Part shown: piece by piece, positions 8,264 to 17,730 of the stretch | How positions within the stretch are numbered: position 1 is the first letter of the stretch | How the letters are laid out: each line of letters starts with the position of its first letter | Translations under genes and position numbers: made by a program | Notes under the pieces: model-generated | Seen by the model: the letters and a program-made list of their open reading frames with translations, nothing else | The model's database searches: none | What the model was told of the DNA's origin: nothing | Origin: an uncultured Lachnospiraceae bacterium | GTDB taxonomy: Bacteria; Bacillota; Clostridia; Lachnospirales; Lachnospiraceae | Direction of reading: 5' to 3' | Length of the DNA: 64,000 nucleotides | Assembly: GCA_900550285.1 (NCBI GenBank) | Contig: URRW01000004.1 | Location: forward strand, 40,898 to 104,897

Positions 8264-10708
8264 ATGGATACGATCAAAAAAACGCTGAATGAAAACTGGA
8301 AATTCCATCTGGGGGACTGCGAGGCGGCATGGTACAAGGGCTATGACGATAAAAGCTGGCAGGAGGTAACGCTCCCCCACGACTGGTCGGTAAGCCTTCC
8401 CTTTGCAAAAGAAAATTCCAGCGGGACGGGGTATGTGTCCGGCGGTATCGGCTGGTACCGGATGCGGTTTTTCCTGCCGGAGGAGTACAGGGGAAAGAAC
8501 GTGCGCCTGATTTTTGACGGCGTATATAAAAACAGTCAGGTGTGGTGCAACAGCTATTATCTGGGAAAGCGCCCGAACGGCTATGTGGGATTTTCCTATG
8601 ATATTACGCCCTTTGCCTGCTTTGGGGAGCAGGACAATGAGGTCAGCGTAAAGGTAACCCATACGGATCTGGCGGATTCCCGCTGGTTTACCGGCAGCGG
8701 CATTACAAGAAGCGTGCATGTGGAAATCGCAGAGCCGGTGCACCCGGCGCAGGACGGGATCTTTTTTGAAGCGGTGCAGGCAGACGCAGACAGGGCAAGG
8801 CTCAGGGTAACGCAGGAGATCGTCAACGGCCTGGAACAGGATATAGAAACAGAGGTGCGCTGCGAGCTTCTGGATGCGGACGGGAACGTAGTCTGGGAGG
8901 CGGGCGAAACGGTATCCGTACAGAGCGCGCGCAGCGTGGAGGAGCAGGAGATAACAAGGGGGATCGCCCCGTCGGAGTATCCGGGCGCAAGGCTTGTGCT
9001 GGAAAAGGAGCTGGAAGCGCCGCATCTGTGGTCGGCAGAGGAGCCTTATCTGTATACCCTGCGCACAAAATACCGCGCAGGCGGCGGGGATTTTTACCGG
9101 GTCAGCGAAATTCCCACAGGGATCCGGAGCATTTGCTTTGACGCAGACCGGGGATTTTTCTTAAACGGGGAACCGATGAAAATAAAGGGCGTCTGCGTCC
9201 ATCACGACGGCGGCTGTCTGGGGGCGGCGATGACGAAGGAGGTATGGAGGCGCAGGCTTTTGACGCTGCGGGAATGCGGCTGCAATGCAATCCGGTGCAG
9301 CCATAATCCCCATATGCCGGAGCTGTATGAGCTTTGCGATGAAATGGGCTTTCTGATGATGGACGAGGCGTTTGACGAATGGGAAAACCCGAAAAACAAG
9401 TGGTCGACAGGGCACAACGTCTATCCGCCCCGCCATCAGGGATATTTTGAGGATTTCCCCCAGTGGCACGAAGCGGATTTAAAGGCGATGGTGCGCCGGG
9501 ACAGAAATCATCCGTCCGTGATCCTTTGGAGCATTGGAAATGAGATCGACTATCCGAACGATCCCTACTGCCATCCGATGTTTGAGACGATGACCGGAAA
9601 CAATGACGCAGACAAACCGGCGGCAGAGCGGACGTTTGATCCGGCAAAGCCAAACGCAGAGCGTCTGTCCGTGCTGGCGCGGCGGCTGGCGGGAATGGTG
9701 CGGCAGGAGGATCGGAGCCGTCCGGTCACGCTGGCGGCGGCATTTCCGGAGCTGTCCTCCCGGATCGGTTTTCTGGATGCGCTGGACGTGGCGGGCTATA
9801 ATTATAAAGAGCATCTTTATGAAGAGGATCACAGACGGTTCCCGAAGCTGCCCTTTTTAGGAAGTGAGAACGGACATGATTATGCAGCGTGGAAGGCGGT
9901 GCGGGACAACGATTATATCAGCGGACAGTTTTTGTGGACGGGGATCGACTATCTGGGCGAGGCGCAGGGCTGGCCTGTCCGCGGTTCCAAGGCGGGGCTT
10001 TTAACGTGCGCGGGCGACAAAAAGGCGGAGTTTTACAAGCGCTGTTCCTTCTGGAAAAAAGAGCCGGTGCTGCATCTTTCCACAAGACCGGGAACGCTGG
10101 AAGAATACAAAAGCCGCAGGCGGTGGATCCCGTTTTCGGAAAGCTGGAATTATAAGGAGGGCGAGCCGGTCATCGTGCGGTGCGCATCCAACGCGCAGGA
10201 GGTCGTTTTGTATCAGGATGAAAAAGAGATCGGACGGCAGAAGGGCTGCAGCGAGGAAGGAACCTTTGATTTTGATGCGGTGTTTGCGGCAGGGACGCTT
10301 CGGGCAGAGGCATACGATGAAAACGGGAAGCTGGTGCGGACGGCAAAGCTTGCGACGTCGGGCAGAGCAGAAAAGCTGGTATGCCGCCTGTGGAAAGAGG
10401 AGGAAAGCGCAGATACAGGCAAGGCAGGCTACCTGCATCAGCTGCTGATCGAGCTGGAGGACCGGGACGGACGCCGGGCAGCGGCGGACGACCGCTGCGT
10501 TTGGGTGCAGGTATCCGGGGCAGGAGAGCTTGCGGGGCTGGAAAACGGCGACCTGTCGGATGTGTCCCCCTATAACAGCCCGTGCCGGGATACGTGGCAG
10601 GGACGGCTGACCGTTTATGTGCGCCGCAGGGGAAAAGGACAGATCCGGGCTTTTATCAGGGCAAAGCTGGCGGGAGGCGTTTATGAGGATGAAATTACGA
10701 TTGATTGA
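8264..10708 (+). CDS. Glycoside hydrolase family 2 (beta-galactosidase-like)
   Basis: An 814-residue cytoplasmic enzyme with the GH2 order: jelly-roll sugar-binding domain (about 1-170, GGIGWYRMRF, DGVYKNSQVW), Ig-like domain, TIM barrel (about 290-600) and C-terminal Ig-like domains. The acid/base is Glu427 in WSIGNE and the probable nucleophile Glu535 in FLGSENGHD; NAIRCSHNPH is the family motif before the barrel. Beta-galactosidase is likeliest, but related GH2 specificities are possible. It starts 28 bases after the arabinofuranosidase and its 3' end overlaps the MATE gene by 26 bases. Confidence 0.88.
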   Translation: MDTIKKTLNENWKFHLGDCEAAWYKGYDDKSWQEVTLPHDWSVSLPFAKENSSGTGYVSGGIGWYRMRFFLPEEYRGKNVRLIFDGVYKNSQVWCNSYYLGKRPNGYVGFSYDITPFACFGEQDNEVSVKVTHTDLADSRWFTGSGITRSVHVEIAEPVHPAQDGIFFEAVQADADRARLRVTQEIVNGLEQDIETEVRCELLDADGNVVWEAGETVSVQSARSVEEQEITRGIAPSEYPGARLVLEKELEAPHLWSAEEPYLYTLRTKYRAGGGDFYRVSEIPTGIRSICFDADRGFFLNGEPMKIKGVCVHHDGGCLGAAMTKEVWRRRLLTLRECGCNAIRCSHNPHMPELYELCDEMGFLMMDEAFDEWENPKNKWSTGHNVYPPRHQGYFEDFPQWHEADLKAMVRRDRNHPSVILWSIGNEIDYPNDPYCHPMFETMTGNNDADKPAAERTFDPAKPNAERLSVLARRLAGMVRQEDRSRPVTLAAAFPELSSRIGFLDALDVAGYNYKEHLYEEDHRRFPKLPFLGSENGHDYAAWKAVRDNDYISGQFLWTGIDYLGEAQGWPVRGSKAGLLTCAGDKKAEFYKRCSFWKKEPVLHLSTRPGTLEEYKSRRRWIPFSESWNYKEGEPVIVRCASNAQEVVLYQDEKEIGRQKGCSEEGTFDFDAVFAAGTLRAEAYDENGKLVRTAKLATSGRAEKLVCRLWKEEESADTGKAGYLHQLLIELEDRDGRRAAADDRCVWVQVSGAGELAGLENGDLSDVSPYNSPCRDTWQGRLTVYVRRRGKGQIRAFIRAKLAGGVYEDEITID

Positions 10709-12053
10709 CCGGGAAGTGACCTCGGTGGATACCCGGGAGGGGCGTCTGACGCTGTGGGCATTGTTTGTGCCGCTGTTTATCGAGCAGCTTTTGATGAACC
10801 TGATGGGAACCGTAAACACGCTCGTGCTCGGGCATTATTCGGATGAGGCGGTGGCTGCGGTCGGGGCGGCAAATCAGGTGGTTTCGCTGGTGTTTACCTT
10901 TTATGCGGTGATCAGCGGCGGGACGTCGATCGTGATCAGCCACCGGCTGGGAGCGGGAAAGAAAAAGGAAGCATCCGACGCAACGTTTACCTCCCTGTGC
11001 TTTTCGGCGGCGCTGAGCCTTGTGTGCAGCCTTGTGCTGGCAGCGTTTGCACAGCCGCTGATGAAGCTGCTGAATCTGCAGGGGGAAGTGCTTTCGATGG
11101 CGGTAAAATATTTTCAGATCGTCATCGGCTTTTCGGTAATGCAGGGCGTTATTTCGGCGGCGTCCGCGATCCTTAGAAGCTATGGGAAGCCGAAGCTTGC
11201 GGTGGGCGCTTCGGTCCTGATGAACGCAGTCAACGCGCTGTTGAATTATCTGGTGGTATTCCAGCCGGTCAGGCTGCCTGTTTCCGGCGCGGAAGGCATC
11301 GGGATCGCAAACGTGATCGCCCATGCGGCGGCGATGGCAATGATCCTGATCTGCCTTTGGACGGCAAAGCTGGATCTGCGTTTTCATGAGAAAAACAAAA
11401 AAACGCTGCGCTGCCTGCCGTCGATTTTAAAGGTCGGCGTGCCCGGCGGCGTCAGCAGCCTTTCTTATTCGCTTTCGCAGGTCGTTTCCACCTCTATTCT
11501 GGGGGTGCTCGGAACGGTGGCGCTGTCTGCAAAGGTGTACATTTCTTCCATTGTGTTTTACGTATATGTGGTCGGAATGGCGCTTGGGCTGTCTACGTCG
11601 ATCCTGATGGGCTGGATGACGGGGGCGAAGGAATACGACAAGGCGTATCGTCTGAATCAGCAGGTATTGAAGCTGGCGGTGTCCTTAAACATCGTGCTCT
11701 CGGTTCTGTTGTTCCTCTTTTATAAACCGGTGCTGGGGCTGTTTACCCGGAATGCAGAGATCATCGGGATCGCGCGGACGGTTTTGTTCATTGATATTTT
11801 TGTGGAGATCGGCAGGGCGTTCAACCATGTGGAGGACAATTCCCTGCGCGGCGCAGGCGACGTAATGTTCCCGATGGTTGTGTCGGTCGTATCCTGCTGG
11901 CTGATGAGCATTTTGTTTTCCTATATTCTGGGTATCAGGCTGGGATTGGGGCTTGCGGGCTGCTGGATCGCATTCATGCTGGACGAGCTTTTCCGGGGCT
12001 TAAGCTTCTGGAAGCGTTTCCGCTCAAAAAAATGGATGGAAAAGAAGGTGTGA
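10683..12053 (+). CDS. MATE family efflux transporter
   Basis: A 456-residue inner-membrane protein with about 12 hydrophobic helices in two repeated halves, the MATE/NorM fold that exports drugs or metabolites with cation exchange. The first half starts LTLWALFVPLFIEQLLMNLMG with the typical GTVNTLVLGHYSDEAVAAVG region. ATG 10683 is chosen: GGGAGG lies just upstream and the gene then overlaps the GH2 stop by 26 bases, indicating translational coupling. The substrate is unknown; the position after two glycosidases may mean export of a sugar-derived compound or of a plant glycoside aglycone. Confidence 0.88.
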   Translation: MRMKLRLIDREVTSVDTREGRLTLWALFVPLFIEQLLMNLMGTVNTLVLGHYSDEAVAAVGAANQVVSLVFTFYAVISGGTSIVISHRLGAGKKKEASDATFTSLCFSAALSLVCSLVLAAFAQPLMKLLNLQGEVLSMAVKYFQIVIGFSVMQGVISAASAILRSYGKPKLAVGASVLMNAVNALLNYLVVFQPVRLPVSGAEGIGIANVIAHAAAMAMILICLWTAKLDLRFHEKNKKTLRCLPSILKVGVPGGVSSLSYSLSQVVSTSILGVLGTVALSAKVYISSIVFYVYVVGMALGLSTSILMGWMTGAKEYDKAYRLNQQVLKLAVSLNIVLSVLLFLFYKPVLGLFTRNAEIIGIARTVLFIDIFVEIGRAFNHVEDNSLRGAGDVMFPMVVSVVSCWLMSILFSYILGIRLGLGLAGCWIAFMLDELFRGLSFWKRFRSKKWMEKKV

Positions 12054-12059
12054 GCTTTC

Positions 12060-12087
12060 AAAGGGTTTCTTCGGAGACCCTTTTTTC
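12060..12087 (+). terminator. Terminator after the MATE gene
   Basis: AAGGGTTTC-TTCG-GAGACCCTT hairpin with a stable TTCG loop, followed by six T. Confidence 0.85.
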
Positions 12088-12168
12088 TTGTGAATTAGGA
12101 CGCAGATGCTGCAATCGTGAAAAGAACGCACAATTTAAAAAAGAGGGGATAGATTTTTTGCAATACCC

Positions 12169-12177
12169 TGTTATAAT
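12169..12177 (+). promoter_or_regulatory. Extended -10 promoter of the sugar ABC operon
   Basis: TGTTATAAT, a perfect extended -10 element (TGnTATAAT), 69 bases before the ATPase gene. The -35 position (about 12150-12155) has only TAGATT. Confidence 0.6.
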
Positions 12178-12245
12178 AATAACAATGAAAAAAACGTCCT
12201 GCCGGCGTTCAGGAAAGGCGCAGCGGGGGACACAGGGAGAAACAA

Positions 12246-13394
12246 ATGAAGATTGTATTGCAGAATCTTACGAAGAAATTCCCGGACCGGAATAAAAAAG
12301 CGCAGGGAGAGATCACGGCGGTGGGCGATTTTTCCTATGAGATCCCGGACGGGAAGCTGGTAAGCCTGCTGGGGCCATCCGGCTGCGGCAAGAGCACGAC
12401 GTTAAACCTGATCTGCGGTCTGGAAAAACCGGACGGAGGCAAAGTTTTTTTCGGGGATCAGGACGTGACGAAGCTTGCGCCCGAAAAAAGGGGCGTAGGG
12501 ATGGTGTTCCAGAACTACGCCCTCTATCCCCATCTGACGGTGCGCAAAAACATCCTGTTTCCGATGGAGAACCTGAAAGGAAAGGAAAAGCTTTCCAAAG
12601 AGGAGATGAACCGGCGCGCAGACGAGGCGGCAAAGCTTGTGCAGATCACAGAGCTGATGGACAGAAAGCCCGGCGAGCTTTCCGGCGGGCAGCAGCAGCG
12701 GGTGGCGATCGCGCGGGCGCTTGTCAAGACGCCGAACGTGCTTTTGTTAGACGAGCCGCTGTCGAATCTGGACGCGCGGCTGCGGCTTCAGACGCGGGAG
12801 GAGATCCGCAGGATACAGCGGGAAACGAAGCTGACGACCGTTTTTGTGACGCACGACCAGGAGGAGGCGCTGAGCATTTCGGATCTGATCGTGGTCATGA
12901 AGGACGGCGTTTTGCAGCAGACGGGAAAACCGCAGGAGGTATATGACAGCCCGGCAAACCTGTTTGTGGCGAAGTTTCTGGGAACACCCCCCATCAACCT
13001 GTTTGCCGGAAGGGTATCTAGCGGGAAGCTTTGGATCGGGGACGAGGCGGTGCTTGATGTGCAGGAGGCAGACGGGCAGGAGGTGACCGTCGGGATCCGT
13101 CCGGAAGGCTTTTTATTAAAGGAAAACGGCGCGCTCGGGTGCAGCTTAAACGGGGTCGAGGTGCTGGGAAGGGACATCAGCGTTGTGTGCTCCCATCCGG
13201 CTTGCAGCGAATCGGCGATCCGGGCGATCATCGATTCGGACAATCTGGTGGACACGCGCAGCCGCACGGTGTGCTTTGACTTAAAGCCGGAAAAGGTATT
13301 TTTATTCGATCCCGTTACCGGAAAGCGCATCCTTATGGCAAACGGGGACAAAAAGGCAGAAGGCGCGGCAGCCGGGAGAGGGAGCGCGGTATGA
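12246..13394 (+). CDS. Sugar ABC transporter ATP-binding protein (MalK/MsmK/UgpC type)
   Basis: A 382-residue ATPase that powers a CUT1 sugar importer from the cytoplasmic side. Walker A GPSGCGKST (about residue 41), Q-loop NYALYPHLTV, signature LSGGQQQR and Walker B LLLDEPLSNLDARL are intact, and a C-terminal TOBE-like regulatory domain (from about residue 245, VTVGIRPEGF) follows. It overlaps the first permease by four bases (ATGA). Clostridial CUT1 operons often lack their own ATPase, so having one here makes this importer self-contained. Confidence 0.93.
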   Translation: MKIVLQNLTKKFPDRNKKAQGEITAVGDFSYEIPDGKLVSLLGPSGCGKSTTLNLICGLEKPDGGKVFFGDQDVTKLAPEKRGVGMVFQNYALYPHLTVRKNILFPMENLKGKEKLSKEEMNRRADEAAKLVQITELMDRKPGELSGGQQQRVAIARALVKTPNVLLLDEPLSNLDARLRLQTREEIRRIQRETKLTTVFVTHDQEEALSISDLIVVMKDGVLQQTGKPQEVYDSPANLFVAKFLGTPPINLFAGRVSSGKLWIGDEAVLDVQEADGQEVTVGIRPEGFLLKENGALGCSLNGVEVLGRDISVVCSHPACSESAIRAIIDSDNLVDTRSRTVCFDLKPEKVFLFDPVTGKRILMANGDKKAEGAAAGRGSAV

Positions 13395-14281
13395 AAAAAG
13401 AAAATTGGAAGGCGCTTCTTTACCTGCTTCCGGCGCTTCTTTTTCTGGGGGCGTTTCTCGTATACCCCCTGATCGACGTGTTTATCTATTCGATGGAGGA
13501 AGGATACAATTTCGCGTCCCAGACGTATTTTGGCACCGGGACGTACAACTATTCCTATGTGCTGCACGATCCGTATTTTCTGCAGGCGGTAAAAAACACC
13601 TTTTTGCTGGTGATCATCACGGTCCCGGTTTCCACGGGGCTGGCGCTTTTGATCTCTTTGGGGCTTTCCTCCATCAGGAAGCTGCAGGAGCTGTTCCAGA
13701 CGATCTATTTTCTGCCCTATGTGACCAATACGCTGGCGGTGGGGCTTGTGTTCATGATCCTGTTCCAGAAAACGGAATATACGGACGGGCTGGTAAACCT
13801 GATGCTGCAATGGTTCGGCGCAGGCCCGGTGGATTTTATCGACGGCCCTTACTGGGCGAAGATGTTCGTGCTCTGCTTTTATACGGTGTGGGTGGTGCTG
13901 CCTTTTAAGATCCTGATCCTGACGAGCGCGCTGGCGTCCGTGAACCGGGATTATTACAAGGCGGCAAAGGTGGACGGGACGCCCGGCTGGCGGATTTTTT
14001 ATAAGATTACACTGCCCATGATCTCACCGATGCTGTTTTATCTGGTCATCACGGGATTTATCGGGGCGTTTAAGGCATACAGCGACGCGGTGGCGCTGTT
14101 TGGCACGGACTTAAACGCGGCGGGCATGAATACGATCGTGGGCTATGTTTACGACATGCTTTACGGGGACAGCGGCGGCTTCCCGTCCTATGCGTCGGCG
14201 GCTGCGGTGATTTTGTTTGTCATCGTCCTGACGATCACCTGCATCAATCTGCTGGTGAGCAAAAAACACGTTCATTACTGA
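13391..14281 (+). CDS. Sugar ABC transporter permease (MalF/UgpA type)
   Basis: A 296-residue membrane protein with about six helices, one half of the importer channel. The first helix is LLYLLPALLFLGAFLVYPLI, and the cytoplasmic EAA loop that docks to the ATPase is KAAKVDGTPGWRIFYKITLP near residue 200. Its start codon overlaps the ATPase stop, and it is 10 bases from the second permease. Confidence 0.92.
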   Translation: MKKENWKALLYLLPALLFLGAFLVYPLIDVFIYSMEEGYNFASQTYFGTGTYNYSYVLHDPYFLQAVKNTFLLVIITVPVSTGLALLISLGLSSIRKLQELFQTIYFLPYVTNTLAVGLVFMILFQKTEYTDGLVNLMLQWFGAGPVDFIDGPYWAKMFVLCFYTVWVVLPFKILILTSALASVNRDYYKAAKVDGTPGWRIFYKITLPMISPMLFYLVITGFIGAFKAYSDAVALFGTDLNAAGMNTIVGYVYDMLYGDSGGFPSYASAAAVILFVIVLTITCINLLVSKKHVHY

Positions 14282-14291
14282 GAGGTCCGCT

Positions 14292-15167
14292 ATGGAAAAG
14301 CAAATGGATTTTGCCAAAATTGAAAAAAATGAGAGGATCCGGCGCAGGATCGGGAAGGCGCTCACTTATACGGGGCTGACGGTCTGGGCGCTGATCGTGC
14401 TCTTTCCTTTTTACTGGATGGTCTTAACGTCCGTCAAAAGCTACGGAAGCTATAATGCGGAGCATGTGCCGCGCTTTTTTACCCTGTCGCCCACGCTGGA
14501 AAACTATGTGTCGGCGTTTACGGCAGTTCCGCTCGGAAGGTATCTGCTCAATACGCTGCTCTTTACGGTCGTTACCACGGCGCTGATGGTAGCCGTAAGC
14601 ACGCTGGCGGCGTATGCCTTTGCGCGGCTGGAATGGAAAGGAAAAAATCTGGTGTTCACGCTGTTTTTGTCGATGATGATGATTCCGGCGGAGCTGGTTG
14701 TGATCACCAATTTTGCGACGGTTACGAGCTGGGATTTAAGAAACAGCTTTGCAGGGCTGATCCTGCCCTCGGTCACGTCGGTTTTTTATATTTACCTGTT
14801 AAAGGAGAACTTTGAGCAGGTTCCGGACGAACTGTACCGGGCGGCAAAGGTGGACGGGACGTCCGACTTAAAATATCTGTTCAAGGTAATGATCCCGATC
14901 TGCAGGCCGACGCTTGTGACGATCACGATCTTAAAAATGATCGAGTGCTGGAATTCCTATGTGTGGCCGAGGCTGGTTACGGACGACCCGCTGTACTATC
15001 TTGTATCCAACGGCATTCAGGAAATCCGGGAAAACGGTTTCGGGCGTGAAAATATCCCGGCGATGATGGCGGCGGTGGTAGTGATCAGCGTGCCGCTGAT
15101 CGTACTGTTTCTGGTGTTCCGCAAAAAGATCATGGCGGGCGTGTCCCGGGGAGGAATCAAAGGATGA
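14292..15167 (+). CDS. Sugar ABC transporter permease (MalG/UgpE type)
   Basis: A 291-residue partner permease with about six membrane helices (ALIVLFPFYWMVLTSVKSYG as the first). The EAA loop is YRAAKVDGTSDLKYLFKVMI, followed by the usual P at the end of the loop (PICRPTL). The gene is preceded by AGAGG and overlaps the binding-protein start by four bases (ATGA), so all four importer genes are tightly coupled. Confidence 0.92.
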   Translation: MEKQMDFAKIEKNERIRRRIGKALTYTGLTVWALIVLFPFYWMVLTSVKSYGSYNAEHVPRFFTLSPTLENYVSAFTAVPLGRYLLNTLLFTVVTTALMVAVSTLAAYAFARLEWKGKNLVFTLFLSMMMIPAELVVITNFATVTSWDLRNSFAGLILPSVTSVFYIYLLKENFEQVPDELYRAAKVDGTSDLKYLFKVMIPICRPTLVTITILKMIECWNSYVWPRLVTDDPLYYLVSNGIQEIRENGFGRENIPAMMAAVVVISVPLIVLFLVFRKKIMAGVSRGGIKG

Positions 15168-16759
15168 GACATTGCTGGGCAAAAACGGCGGCAGGGCTGC
15201 TGGCTTCGTGCCTGCTTCTGGCAGGCTGCCATGGCTCTAAGGAGACAGCCGGGTTTTCGGTGCCGGAACAGTTTGACGGACAAAAGCAGTACGAGCTGAC
15301 GTTTTGGGCAAAAAATGACACGAACAAGCGCCAGACCGATATTTATAAGCAGGCGATCGCGGATTTTGAAAAGCTGTATCCGAACATTACCGTGAACCTG
15401 CGGCTGTATACCGATTACGGCAAGATATACAACGACGTTATCACAAATATTTCCACCCAGACGACGCCGAATATCTGCATTACCTATCCGGACCATATCG
15501 CGACATATCTGACCGGAAGCAACGTGGTCGTGCCGCTGGATAGGCTGTTTGAGCATGAAAAGTACGGCCTTGGCGGCAGCGAGGTCGCTTTTGACGCGCC
15601 CACAAAAGAGGAGATCATCCCACAGTTTCTGGAGGAATGCTCGATCGGCGGACATTATTATGCCGTTCCCTACATGCGCTCCACGGAAGCCTGCTATATC
15701 AACAAAACCTATGTGGAGAAGCTGGGATATGAAGTGCCGGACGTCCTGACATGGGATTTTATCTGGGAGGTATCTGAGGCTGCCGCCAAAAAAAATGCGG
15801 ACGGGACGTATGCGCTGAACGGGCAGGAGGTCATGATCCCGTTTATTTATAAATCCACGGACAACATGATGATCCAGATGCTTCGGCAAAAAGGCGCGGG
15901 CTATTCTTCTCCCAACGGGAAGGTGGAGATTTTTAACGACACGACAAAGGAGATCCTTTATACGGTGTCGGAGCATGTAAAATCCGGGGCGTTTTCTACC
16001 TTTAAGATTTCCAGCTATCCCGCCAATTTCATGAATGCGGGGCAGTGCGTGTTCGCGGTGGATTCCACGGCGGGGGCGACCTGGATGGGAACGGACGCGC
16101 CGCTTTCCGACATCAGTGAGGACGCTTTGGTGGAGTTTGAAACGGCGGTGCGCCCGATCCCGCAGTTTGACCCGGAGCATCCGCAGATGATTTCGCAGGG
16201 GCCGTCGGTCTGCATTTTCAACAAGGAAGACCCGCAGGAGGTTCTGGCTTCGTGGCTGTTTGTGCAGTATCTTTTGTCCGATCAGGTGCAGGTTGCCTAT
16301 GCGGAGACAGAAGGGTATGTGCCCGTGACGAAAAAGGCGCAGGAATCCGCAGAGTATCAGGATTATCTCAGCCGCGAGGGAGAGGATAACGAAAACTATT
16401 ACGACGTAAAGATCAAGGCGTCCAAGCTTCTTTTGGAGCACGCGGACGATACCTTTATCACGCCGGTATTTAACGGCTCGGCTTCCCTGCGAGACGCGGC
16501 GGGACAGCTGATCGAGAGTACGGCAAAATCGACGCGGCGCAAGGAAACGGTGGACGAGGCGTATATGGAAAAGCTGTTTGCAGACGTTTCCTCCTTGAAC
16601 CATCTGGACGAGTACGGCGCGGACGCCTCCAAAAAGGCGGAGCTTGGGCCGCTTCCGCTTGGGGCGAAGCTCCTTCTTTCGGGGATCGGGGCAGCCTGGG
16701 CGGGCATTTTTGCAGCGCTGATCGTAAAATGTGTGAAAAAAAGAAAAAGAAACCATTGA
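15164..16759 (+). CDS. Sugar-binding lipoprotein of ABC importer with C-terminal membrane helix
   Basis: A 531-residue extracellular solute-binding protein (family 1 type). The N-terminus has a lipoprotein signal ending LLLAGC, so Cys about 22 should be lipidated. The sequence then follows the type I binding fold (LTFWAKNDTNKRQTDIY, PNITVNLRLYTDYGK, AVPYMRSTEACYINKTYVEK). Unusually it ends with a hydrophobic helix (LLLSGIGAAWAGIFAALIVK) and a basic tail, so it may be anchored at both ends. Last gene of the importer operon; a new promoter lies over its stop codon. Confidence 0.88.
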   Translation: MRHCWAKTAAGLLASCLLLAGCHGSKETAGFSVPEQFDGQKQYELTFWAKNDTNKRQTDIYKQAIADFEKLYPNITVNLRLYTDYGKIYNDVITNISTQTTPNICITYPDHIATYLTGSNVVVPLDRLFEHEKYGLGGSEVAFDAPTKEEIIPQFLEECSIGGHYYAVPYMRSTEACYINKTYVEKLGYEVPDVLTWDFIWEVSEAAAKKNADGTYALNGQEVMIPFIYKSTDNMMIQMLRQKGAGYSSPNGKVEIFNDTTKEILYTVSEHVKSGAFSTFKISSYPANFMNAGQCVFAVDSTAGATWMGTDAPLSDISEDALVEFETAVRPIPQFDPEHPQMISQGPSVCIFNKEDPQEVLASWLFVQYLLSDQVQVAYAETEGYVPVTKKAQESAEYQDYLSREGEDNENYYDVKIKASKLLLEHADDTFITPVFNGSASLRDAAGQLIESTAKSTRRKETVDEAYMEKLFADVSSLNHLDEYGADASKKAELGPLPLGAKLLLSGIGAAWAGIFAALIVKCVKKRKRNH

Positions 16760-16783
16760 TTATCTGGATTTTTACGTTATAAT
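16756..16783 (+). promoter_or_regulatory. Promoter of the repeat-rich lipoprotein gene
   Basis: TTGATT at 16756-16761, a 16-base spacer and TATAAT at 16778-16783, overlapping the end of the binding-protein gene. Confidence 0.65.
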
Positions 16784-16828
16784 GGGAATTGCTGTAAAAC
16801 ATTGTATCCATTACAAAGGAGAGAAATT

Positions 16829-17692
16829 ATGAAAAAGATGTTAGCACTGGTTCTGACCCTTTCCATGACGGCAGCGATGGCTGGCTGCGGCGCGGCAGAG
16901 CCCACAGAGACAACGGCAGTTGAGAGCAGCGCGGCAGCAGAGAGCACGGCTGCGGCTGAAAGCACAGCGGCAGCAGAGAGCACCGCAGCAGAGACGGAAA
17001 GCACTGCGGCAGAGACAGAGACTGCAGGCACGGAGGCTGCTGCAGGCGAAGTGATGAGCTATGAAGAGTACATGGCAGCAGAGCTGGATACCCAGGTTGT
17101 TGTAGAAACCTATGTGCAGGCAAAGCAGTCCTGGTGGGAGGATAAGGCTACCGTTTATACACAGGATCAGGACGGCGCATACTTTGTATACGACATGGCA
17201 TGCTCCGAAGAGGATTATGAGAAGCTTGTTCCCGGCACGAAGATCCGCGTGACAGGCTACAAGGCAGAGTGGTCCGGCGAAGTGGAGATCATGGACGGGA
17301 CATTTGAGTTCGTAGAGGGCGGCGACGAGTATATCGCAGAGCCTGTAGATGTGACAGAGCTTCTGGGAACAGAGGAGCTGATCGGACATCAGAACCAGCT
17401 CGTTACGTTTACGGACCTGACCGTAGAGGCGTCTCAGGATGCGGACGGCAACGAGGCGGTTTATCTGTACAACTGGGACGGCTCCGGCACGGACGGCGAC
17501 GACTTATACTTTAACGTCTCCGCAAACGGCGAGACATACACCTTCCTGGTAGAGTCCTATCTGTGCGACGGCTCCAGCGAGGTATATCAGGCGGTGAAGA
17601 ACTTAAAGGTCGGCGACACCATCGACGCAGAGGGCTTCCTGTACTGGTACGAGGGCGTAAATCCCCACATCACATCCGTAACGGTAAAATAA
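16829..17692 (+). CDS. Secreted lipoprotein with AAAEST-type repeat linker and OB-fold-like domain
   Basis: A 287-residue protein not assigned to a named family. It has a lipoprotein signal ending AAMAGC, an Ala/Glu/Ser/Thr linker with repeated AAAEST/TAAE units (about residues 26-65), then a domain from about 75 in which two similar halves can be seen: TYVQAKQSWWEDKATVYTQD with VPGTKIRVTGYKAEW, and QLVTFTDLTVEASQDADGNE with LKVGDTIDAEGFLYWYEG. This resembles OB-fold modules of surface proteins; ligand unknown. ATG 16829 has AAGGAGA 6 bases upstream; an earlier ATG at 16802 has no site. Confidence 0.75.
   Translation: MKKMLALVLTLSMTAAMAGCGAAEPTETTAVESSAAAESTAAAESTAAAESTAAETESTAAETETAGTEAAAGEVMSYEEYMAAELDTQVVVETYVQAKQSWWEDKATVYTQDQDGAYFVYDMACSEEDYEKLVPGTKIRVTGYKAEWSGEVEIMDGTFEFVEGGDEYIAEPVDVTELLGTEELIGHQNQLVTFTDLTVEASQDADGNEAVYLYNWDGSGTDGDDLYFNVSANGETYTFLVESYLCDGSSEVYQAVKNLKVGDTIDAEGFLYWYEGVNPHITSVTVK
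16915..17045 (+). repeat. Coding low-complexity repeat in lipoprotein linker
   Basis: About five imperfect 18-base units coding for AAAEST and related hexapeptides. Codon use varies between units, so it is an older expansion rather than a fresh slippage. Confidence 0.75.
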
Positions 17693-17730
17693 AACAGTCC
17701 GGGACGGCTGTCATAAAAATACAAAAGCCG

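Noticed and set aside
15017..16756. 579-codon open frame on the minus strand
   Set aside because: It lies opposite a binding-protein gene with clear signal and family motifs. Its product is a His/Arg-rich mix without domains, the usual antisense shadow of GC-biased third positions.
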